Source: Armatimonadota bacterium (lineage in GTDB: Bacteria > Armatimonadota > UBA5829 > DTJY01). From it: a DNA stretch of 64,000 bases. Positions 58,498 through 64,000 of this stretch are shown one piece after another. The DNA lies in the NCBI GenBank assembly GCA_029907255.1, contig JARYMF010000004.1:62001-126000 (forward strand), in the 5' to 3' direction. The notes under the pieces were generated by a model. That model was not told where the DNA came from. It did not search any database and was given only the letters and a program-made list of their open reading frames with translations. Positions within the stretch are counted from its first letter, which is position 1, and each line of letters opens with the position of its first letter. The position numbers and the translations under genes are program-made.

Positions 58498-61023
58498 ATG
58501 CTCGAACTGCTGGATAATGTGTTATCGAAAGTAGCAAAACCTGCAAGATATATTGGCGGCGAATTTAACGCTGTAATTAAAGACTTAAACAGCGTGGACG
58601 TTAAATTTGCGCTAGCCTTTCCCGATGTCTACGAAATAGGGATGTCGAACCTCGGTTTAAGGATAATATATGAGATCCTAAACCGGAGGCTCGATACTGC
58701 TGCCGAGCGCATATTTGCACCCTGGCCTGATATGGAAGCGGAAATGAGAAGATGCAGGCTTCCTCTATTTACCCTAGAAAGCCATACGACGGCGCGTGAA
58801 TTCGATATCATCGGTTTCTCGCTCAGCTATGAGCTCACATATACCAATGTGTTAAATATGCTTGACCTAATTGGAATACCAATTCGCTCTGCAGAGCGAA
58901 ACGAAAGCCACCCTTTGATAATCGCAGGTGGATGCTGCGTGTATAATCCCGAACCTATGGCGGATTTTGTGGATGCTTTCGTAATCGGAGAGGGAGAGGA
59001 AATCGTCCACGAGCTAGTCGAAGTATTCAAGCTTAATCGCTCACTCAGCAGAAAAGCACTGCTTGAGAAGCTTGCAGAAATTCCTGGTGTATACGTGCCA
59101 GCTCTCGGACAACACCCGGTCAGAAAGCGGCTTGTTAAAGATCTTGATACCGCAGAGTATCTTGAGCGTCCCATAATTCCATTCATCGAAACAGTGCACG
59201 ACCGCCTGCCAATCGAGGTTATGCGCGGATGCTCTCGTGGCTGTCGGTTCTGCCAAGCTGGGATGATCTACCGGCCTGTTAGAGAGCGGTCCCAAGAAAG
59301 AATCCTCAAGCTGACAGAGCGTTTGAATGCCCACGCCGGCTACGACGAAATAGGTCTGCTGTCGCTATCTACTGCAGACTACACCGGCATCGAAGATTTA
59401 GTTCATAAACTAATCGAAAAGTACGAACCCGAGAAAATTGGAGTCTCACTTCCTTCAATTAGAGCCGATGCTTCGTGCGTCGAGCTGGCATCGGAGATTC
59501 AGAAGGTGCGGAAGTCGGGATTAACGCTCGCACCAGAGGCAGGCACGCAACGGCTTAGGGATGTAATCAACAAGAACGTTACAGCGGAAGATCTTCTCAG
59601 CGCTGTGGAGGCAGCTTTTAGGTATGGCTGGCGAACCATCAAGCTATATTTTATGATAGGCCTTCCTACAGAAACCGATGAAGACGTTCTAGGAATTGCA
59701 CAGCTAGCCGAGAAGGTTTCCCAAGTCGCCAAAAAGATGGGAATTCGACCGACAGTAAATGTGAGCGTCTCATCCTTCGTGCCGAAACCCCACACGCCAT
59801 TTCAGTGGCGGCCGCAAGATACGATCGAAGAGCTACAACGGAAGCAGTCGCTTCTCCGAAGTGCAATTAAAGATAAAGCCATTCAACTTAGTTGGCACGA
59901 CGCCCGAATCAGTGCTCTTGAGGGAGTGCTTTCACGAGGTGACAGGAAAGTTGGGGAAGCCATCTACCATGCGTGGAAAAACGGATGCAAGTTTGACGCC
60001 TGGGATGAGTATTTTGACTATGAAAAGTGGCTAAGCGCATTCTCTGCTGCTGGCATAACCCCTGCATCTTATGCGAATCGGCCTAGGGACTATGCCGAGC
60101 CGCTTCCTTGGGATCACATTGACTGCGGGATTAGCAAGCAATTCCTAATCAACGAAGATAAGCGTGCCAACAGAGGAATTGTCACACCCGATTGCCGCGA
60201 GGAAGGCTGTGCTGGGTGCGGAGTGGCCCTAATCAGCGGGGGATGTCCTGTCTCGAAAAACACGAAACAAGAGCATGATGAACTGCCAAACGCCAAACTT
60301 CAAATGACAGACGGCAGGCAGCAACCAACAATTTCTCAACAAGCACAGCCGTCCCGCCATCTTGTTATGCTCCAACTACGTAAGGGCGAAGACGTCAAAT
60401 ATCTAGGGCATCTCGACATGCTCAGAACCTTCGAGAAAGCTTTGCGGAGAGCGAGAATTCATTTAGCTTACACAGCTGGATTTAACCCACGCCCTAGAAT
60501 GTCATTTGGAACCGCAATAGGCGTCGGCACTACCAGCGACGACGAAAGAATCATTATTGAACTCACCTGCCCAGAGTCAGTTAAGGAAATCCAGGAGAAG
60601 CTGAACTCCCAGCTTCCCCCAGGACTGCGAATACTATCGGTAGAACAAGTGCAAAAGGAAGCAAAGTCCCTGCTGACCGGGCTAAATGTTTCCGTATTTC
60701 GAATCGCTGCCGAATGCCAGGAAGCTTTAGACTCGGCCGTAGCAAAAAAATTGCTTGAAAAAATGCTCTCTTGCCCAGAACTTAGAATTTCTCGCATTCG
60801 AGCCAATAAGAGTAAAGAGATAGATATACGTCCATACATACTTTCCGCGAATGTGATAGAATGTTCACAAAAACTTATCGAGTTCGAAGTCACACTTAAA
60901 ACCAACGGTTCGGGGGGAGCAGGCCCGCGTGACTTCTTGGAAGCGGCTCGGCTTTTCTTCCCCGGCCTAGAAGCAAAACGCATTCACAGGATAAAACAAA
61001 CAACCGAAGACGAAAGGAGGTGA
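58498..61023 (+). CDS. B12-type radical SAM protein fused to a DUF2344 domain
   Basis: 841 residues. N-terminal B12-binding-like domain (about 1-190: LAFPDVYEIGMSNLGLRIIYEIL, FVIGEGEEI), radical SAM domain with EVMRGCSRGCRFCQAGMIYRP (CxxxCxxC at about 246-253), and SLSTADYTGIEDL, ending near 570. After a low-complexity linker (about 595-620) comes DUF2344 (GEDVKYLGHLDMLRTFEKALRRARI, TAGFNPRPRMSFG). The two parts are separate genes in some bacteria (TIGR03960/TIGR03936). They commonly neighbour rng and ribosomal L21 genes; a role in ribosome or tRNA modification has been suggested but is not established. Its stop codon is inside the SD of rng. Confidence 0.93.
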   Translation: MLELLDNVLSKVAKPARYIGGEFNAVIKDLNSVDVKFALAFPDVYEIGMSNLGLRIIYEILNRRLDTAAERIFAPWPDMEAEMRRCRLPLFTLESHTTAREFDIIGFSLSYELTYTNVLNMLDLIGIPIRSAERNESHPLIIAGGCCVYNPEPMADFVDAFVIGEGEEIVHELVEVFKLNRSLSRKALLEKLAEIPGVYVPALGQHPVRKRLVKDLDTAEYLERPIIPFIETVHDRLPIEVMRGCSRGCRFCQAGMIYRPVRERSQERILKLTERLNAHAGYDEIGLLSLSTADYTGIEDLVHKLIEKYEPEKIGVSLPSIRADASCVELASEIQKVRKSGLTLAPEAGTQRLRDVINKNVTAEDLLSAVEAAFRYGWRTIKLYFMIGLPTETDEDVLGIAQLAEKVSQVAKKMGIRPTVNVSVSSFVPKPHTPFQWRPQDTIEELQRKQSLLRSAIKDKAIQLSWHDARISALEGVLSRGDRKVGEAIYHAWKNGCKFDAWDEYFDYEKWLSAFSAAGITPASYANRPRDYAEPLPWDHIDCGISKQFLINEDKRANRGIVTPDCREEGCAGCGVALISGGCPVSKNTKQEHDELPNAKLQMTDGRQQPTISQQAQPSRHLVMLQLRKGEDVKYLGHLDMLRTFEKALRRARIHLAYTAGFNPRPRMSFGTAIGVGTTSDDERIIIELTCPESVKEIQEKLNSQLPPGLRILSVEQVQKEAKSLLTGLNVSVFRIAAECQEALDSAVAKKLLEKMLSCPELRISRIRANKSKEIDIRPYILSANVIECSQKLIEFEVTLKTNGSGGAGPRDFLEAARLFFPGLEAKRIHRIKQTTEDERR

Positions 61024-61029
61024 AAAACA

Positions 61030-62760
61030 GTGGCTAAGGAGATTATTGTTAACGTGGACTCACGCGAAACGCGAGTAGCACTCATTGATGGTGGCAAACT
61101 CGTCGAGCTCCACATCGAACGCGAAGAACAAGTTTCTGGAAGTATATACAAAGCTAAGGTAGCAAACGTCCTGCCTGGCATGGATGCAGCGTTCGTTGAT
61201 ATAGGCCTTGAGCGCAACGCTTTTCTCTATGCGGGCGACGTCCTTCCTGAAGCCGGAGAAGAATTCCCAATGGCAAAGAAAGAGGCCGAGAAATGGGTAA
61301 GCATAAAAGATCTTCTCAAAGTTGGCCAGGAGGTCCTAGTCCAAGTAGTCAAAGGCCCTCGCGGCACGAAAGGAGCAAGAGTCTCAACGCGCATATCGCT
61401 GCCCGGTCGCTACCTAGTTTTGATGCCCGAGGCAGATAATATCGGCATTTCTCGAAAGATAGATGATACCGCCGAACGAGAAAGATTAAAGAAAATTGCT
61501 GAAAAAATCAGGCCTATGGGCTTTGGCATAATCGTGCGAACCGAAGCTGAAGGCAGGGGTGAAAGGGAACTGCAAAACGATTTGGAATTCCTCCTTCGAA
61601 TGTGGGGACAAATCCAAGAAAAAGCAAAAGTTACACCTGCCCCCGGCTTGATTCATCAGGATTTGAGCTTGATTTACAAAACAATTAGAGACGTCTTCAG
61701 CTCCGATGTCCAAAGGATGTTCATAGACTCTCCTGTGGAATATGAAAAGTGCCTCGAATGGATTCAGCTAATTTCGCCTAGATTGAAGTCAAGGCTCCAA
61801 CTTTACGATGAACCGGAACCAATATTCGAGCACTTCAGCATCGAGAACGAAATTGAACGCCTTTTAAAGCGCAAAGTTTGGCTAAAATCTGGCGGGCACA
61901 TAACAATTGACGAAACCGAAGCGCTTACAACAATCGACGTCAACACTGGAAAGTTTATCGGCAGCACCAGCTTGTCAGATACGATTCTGAAGACGAATCT
62001 CGAAGCCGCCGCTGAGATTGCAAGGCAGATAAGACTGCGCGATATCGGCGGCATCATCATCATTGACTTTATCGACATGGCGAGCGCGCGTGACCGAAAT
62101 CACGTGGTTCAAAGTTTAGAAAAAGCGCTAAAGAAAGACAGAACACGCACGAAGATTTCTCACATAAGCCCGCTGGGACTAGTTGAAATGACACGAAAGC
62201 GCACAGGAGAAACGATCTCTGAACTTGTAAACGAACCATGTCCTTACTGCCAGGGCCGAGGAGAAATTCTATCGCCTGAATCCGTAAGCATTCAAGTTGA
62301 ACGCGAGCTCAGAGATCGTGCTGTCCATGAAGATGAGGAGGCTTTCTTAGTAACCGTTCACCCTGAGGTGGCAGCTTATCTCATAGGAGCGCGTGGCGAG
62401 ACAATCCAGTCTATTGAACAGCGTATCGGTCGTCCGGTTTATGTCCGAGCAAATGAAAACCTTCACATCGAGAAATATGAGATTGTAGCCAGCGACGTCC
62501 ACGAGATAGAAAGCCAAGTGCTCCCCTTCAAGCGCTCGGAAATTTTAGAGTGTGAGGTAGTAAGAAATCCATTTATCAGCCTCCCAAGGTCAGCAGCATG
62601 GGCAGACGGGTACATGCTCGATCTCGTAAATGGCGGAAAATACATTGGCCAGAGAGTAAAAGCACGCCTTACATCCATTGGCAGGTCATACGGAGAAGGA
62701 GAAGTCGTAGGCACGGTCAAGACCGCGCATAGCAGCGACTTGGAGAAATCCCAATCCTAG
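61030..62760 (+). CDS. rng: Ribonuclease G/E
   Basis: 576 residues, GTG start after AAAGGAGGTG, which overlaps the stop of the upstream gene. The S1 RNA-binding region (about 35-125: SIYKAKVANVLPGMDAAFVDIG) and catalytic DNase I-like domain with DETEALTTIDVNTGKFIG and IIIIDFIDMASARDR carry the Mg ligands; EPCPYCQGRG supplies the zinc-link cysteines. Processes rRNA and mRNA. In many genomes rplU-rpmA follow; here a strong terminator ends the unit. Confidence 0.95.
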   Translation: MAKEIIVNVDSRETRVALIDGGKLVELHIEREEQVSGSIYKAKVANVLPGMDAAFVDIGLERNAFLYAGDVLPEAGEEFPMAKKEAEKWVSIKDLLKVGQEVLVQVVKGPRGTKGARVSTRISLPGRYLVLMPEADNIGISRKIDDTAERERLKKIAEKIRPMGFGIIVRTEAEGRGERELQNDLEFLLRMWGQIQEKAKVTPAPGLIHQDLSLIYKTIRDVFSSDVQRMFIDSPVEYEKCLEWIQLISPRLKSRLQLYDEPEPIFEHFSIENEIERLLKRKVWLKSGGHITIDETEALTTIDVNTGKFIGSTSLSDTILKTNLEAAAEIARQIRLRDIGGIIIIDFIDMASARDRNHVVQSLEKALKKDRTRTKISHISPLGLVEMTRKRTGETISELVNEPCPYCQGRGEILSPESVSIQVERELRDRAVHEDEEAFLVTVHPEVAAYLIGARGETIQSIEQRIGRPVYVRANENLHIEKYEIVASDVHEIESQVLPFKRSEILECEVVRNPFISLPRSAAWADGYMLDLVNGGKYIGQRVKARLTSIGRSYGEGEVVGTVKTAHSSDLEKSQS

Positions 62761-62794
62761 AGTGAAGTCCAATATTGTTTAGCAACTGGCATTC

Positions 62795-62826
62795 AAAAAG
62801 CCCAGGGCAAAATCCCTGGGCTTTTT
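62795..62826 (+). terminator. Intrinsic terminator after rng
   Basis: A 13-bp perfect stem (AAAAAGCCCAGGG at 62795-62807 with 62814-62826) and a 6-nt loop with a T-tract. Confidence 0.95.
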
Positions 62827-62921
62827 ATAATAATCCCAAAACCACACCTGCTCAAACTACGCTATGCCTCGTAATCCCACTCCACAAATGATTATTTTTC
62901 CAAAATTTCGCCACCTTCACG

Positions 62922-62950
62922 TTGACAAACGCCACCGCAAAAAATATACT
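62922..62950 (+). promoter_or_regulatory. marR promoter giving a leaderless mRNA
   Basis: A consensus TTGACA (62922-62927), 17 bp, TATACT (62945-62950). The ATG at 62957 lies 6 nt after the -10 box, where transcription would start, so there is no space for an SD. Confidence 0.75.
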
Positions 62951-62956
62951 TAGAAT

Positions 62957-63424
62957 ATGCAATTATTAGAAAAGCAAACTAACCATTATCATTGCGCAGG
63001 CCTAGTGCTAGACATAATTCCCCAAGTTATGCGCCTGATACGCTCTGAAATTCGCAAGCGCAAGCCTGCGGAATTGTCGGTGCCCCAATTCCGCGTCCTT
63101 GCCTATCTGCGGCATCATGAAGGTGCCTCGCTCTCCGATTTAGCTGAGCACACTGGCCTTACATTGCCAACCATGTCTAGGATGGTGGATGGACTTGTCG
63201 CACGAAAATATGTAACGCGAGAAAACTCATCTGATGACCGTCGGCGCATTGCGTTGAGGCTTACACATAATGGTAAGGCGGCGTTCGACTCTGCCGCACG
63301 CGGAGCGCAAAAGCGAATAGCCGAACTGCTGAGCAAACTCTCGCCTGAGGAGCAGACCACCATTATCCAAGCTATGGAGATGCTGCGACTCGTTGTAGAC
63401 GAAGTAAAGAAAAAAAGCGTCTAA
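62957..63424 (+). CDS. MarR family transcriptional regulator
   Basis: 155 residues with a winged helix-turn-helix: LSVPQFRVLAYLRHHEGASLSDLAEHTGLTLPTMSRMVDGLVARKYVTRENSSDDRRRIALRLT is the typical HTH and wing in that order. Terminal helices form the dimer interface. MarR proteins bind palindromes in their own promoter and release on small ligands. A TolC-type gene follows 65 bp downstream, so this probably controls an efflux operon that continues past the window edge. Confidence 0.94.
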   Translation: MQLLEKQTNHYHCAGLVLDIIPQVMRLIRSEIRKRKPAELSVPQFRVLAYLRHHEGASLSDLAEHTGLTLPTMSRMVDGLVARKYVTRENSSDDRRRIALRLTHNGKAAFDSAARGAQKRIAELLSKLSPEEQTTIIQAMEMLRLVVDEVKKKSV

Positions 63425-63489
63425 TATCAGGCGATATCTCCATCTTCTATAACTTGGGAAGAATGCACTTTGGAAAGGCAACTTTGCAT

Positions 63490-64000
63490 ATGAGGTTCTT
63501 TAGAATTGTTTGTCCAATTATTCTACTATTTACTGCCGGCCAAGCGACCTTGAATGCCGCGAATCATTCCGAAACCATACCGCTAGATAGACCTTTAACG
63601 CTTAAAGAATGTATAAACATAGCCTTGCAGAACCACAGTAGCGTCTTGACGGCCGAAAAGGACGTAGAAGCAAGCAAAGCGGGGTTAAAGCAGGCTAAAG
63701 CAGGATATCTACCCGACATTACCTTAGGCACTGATTACTCAAAATCGGGATATGAGGGCGGCCAAGTAGGCACGGGATTGAGGCGCGTAGGCACATTTAC
63801 AAACAACCAAACAACGCTCAGTATCACCCAAACGTTCTTCGACGGCGGACGCACCCGAACCGCAGTACGGCAAGCGCTCGCTCAAGAACAAATTGCCAAG
63901 GCCGAGATGGAAATGGCGAAACAAGAACGGGTGCTTGCAGTTACACAAGCATACTTCACCGCCCTGCTAACCAAACGACTTGCAGACATTGCCAACCAAT
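63490..64000 (+). CDS. TolC-family outer membrane efflux protein (partial, C-terminus off window)
   Basis: The first 170 codons are present, from the ATG at 63490; an in-frame ATG at 63463 is an alternative. Signal peptide about residues 1-23 (cleavage LNA-ANH). After it comes the typical opening LTLKECINIALQNHSSVLTAEKDVEASKAGLKQAKAGYLPDITLG and the strand-forming TTLSITQTFFDGGRTRTAV. TolC trimers form the outer-membrane channel for tripartite pumps or type I secretion. It indicates a diderm envelope. Membrane-fusion and pump genes are expected next. Confidence 0.9.
   Translation, partial: MRFFRIVCPIILLFTAGQATLNAANHSETIPLDRPLTLKECINIALQNHSSVLTAEKDVEASKAGLKQAKAGYLPDITLGTDYSKSGYEGGQVGTGLRRVGTFTNNQTTLSITQTFFDGGRTRTAVRQALAQEQIAKAEMEMAKQERVLAVTQAYFTALLTKRLADIANQ

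Noticed and set aside
1-64000. tRNA genes, CRISPR arrays, IS elements, prophage
   Set aside because: I saw no T-loop motif with matching acceptor ends, no regularly spaced repeats, and no transposase or phage-type frames. A tRNAscan-type search would be decisive for tRNAs.

Overview
This window reads as a chromosome segment of a diderm, probably anaerobic, saccharolytic bacterium. A TolC-family protein argues for an outer membrane, and the hdr/flx electron-transfer cluster, RACo-type corrinoid activator and nickel-pincer (lar) genes argue for anaerobic life. The mix of exported glycosidases, GHL10 proteins, SepF, a radical-SAM/DUF2344 fusion and YfhO-type membrane proteins fits a deep-branching phylum such as Armatimonadota. 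That phylum call is inference. I see no phage, IS element, CRISPR array, rRNA or tRNA gene. TTG and GTG starts are common and many genes have clear Shine-Dalgarno (SD) sites. Several canonical promoters (TTGACA, 17 bp, TATAAT-like) can be read directly.

Layout. Positions 1-5.7 kb hold sugar genes: a partial L-rhamnose isomerase-type gene, a Tat-exported fucose-isomerase-like protein behind a promoter with a LacI-type operator, and a large exported TIM-barrel glycosidase. From 5.8 to 17.6 kb the minus strand carries a translationally coupled DUF6599-DUF362 pair, a tandem FKBP lipoprotein, a GH130 enzyme, then a rearranged cell-division neighbourhood (yggS, sepF, proC, a CPBP protease, a DUF2500-like protein, DUF167). 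A methyltransferase, an MFS carrier and a second fucose-isomerase-like gene follow. At 17.9-21.4 kb lies a 1186-residue multidomain exported GHL10 protein.

From 21.5 to 42 kb, mostly minus strand, come a UPF0016 half-protein, a BON protein, mnmG, a plus-strand PilZ-like gene, two large polytopic membrane proteins, a small DMT-type protein, a corrinoid protein with RACo, a TPR protein, the housekeeping run gmk-coaBC-metK-priA-def-fmt, and a GH42-type galactosidase. Divergent from the last is an RqcH/NFACT gene.

From 44.1 to 54.6 kb the plus strand carries larE-larB-larC and then hdrC-hdrB-hdrA-mvhD(flxD)-flxC-flxB-flxA. The second set should form a flavin-bifurcating NADH/ferredoxin/disulfide complex. 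It is preceded by a roughly 290-nt leader in which I can pair bases into an H-type pseudoknot, a competing alternative helix, further hairpins and a terminator-like hairpin beside the SD. This is the strongest candidate for something undescribed here.

From 54.8 kb to the end: dnaN; a convergent pair coding for a serine hydrolase and a second GHL10 protein; a divergent promoter region with an attenuator-like terminator; a radical-SAM/DUF2344 fusion with RNase G; and a marR gene with a leaderless-looking promoter followed by a partial tolC-type gene.
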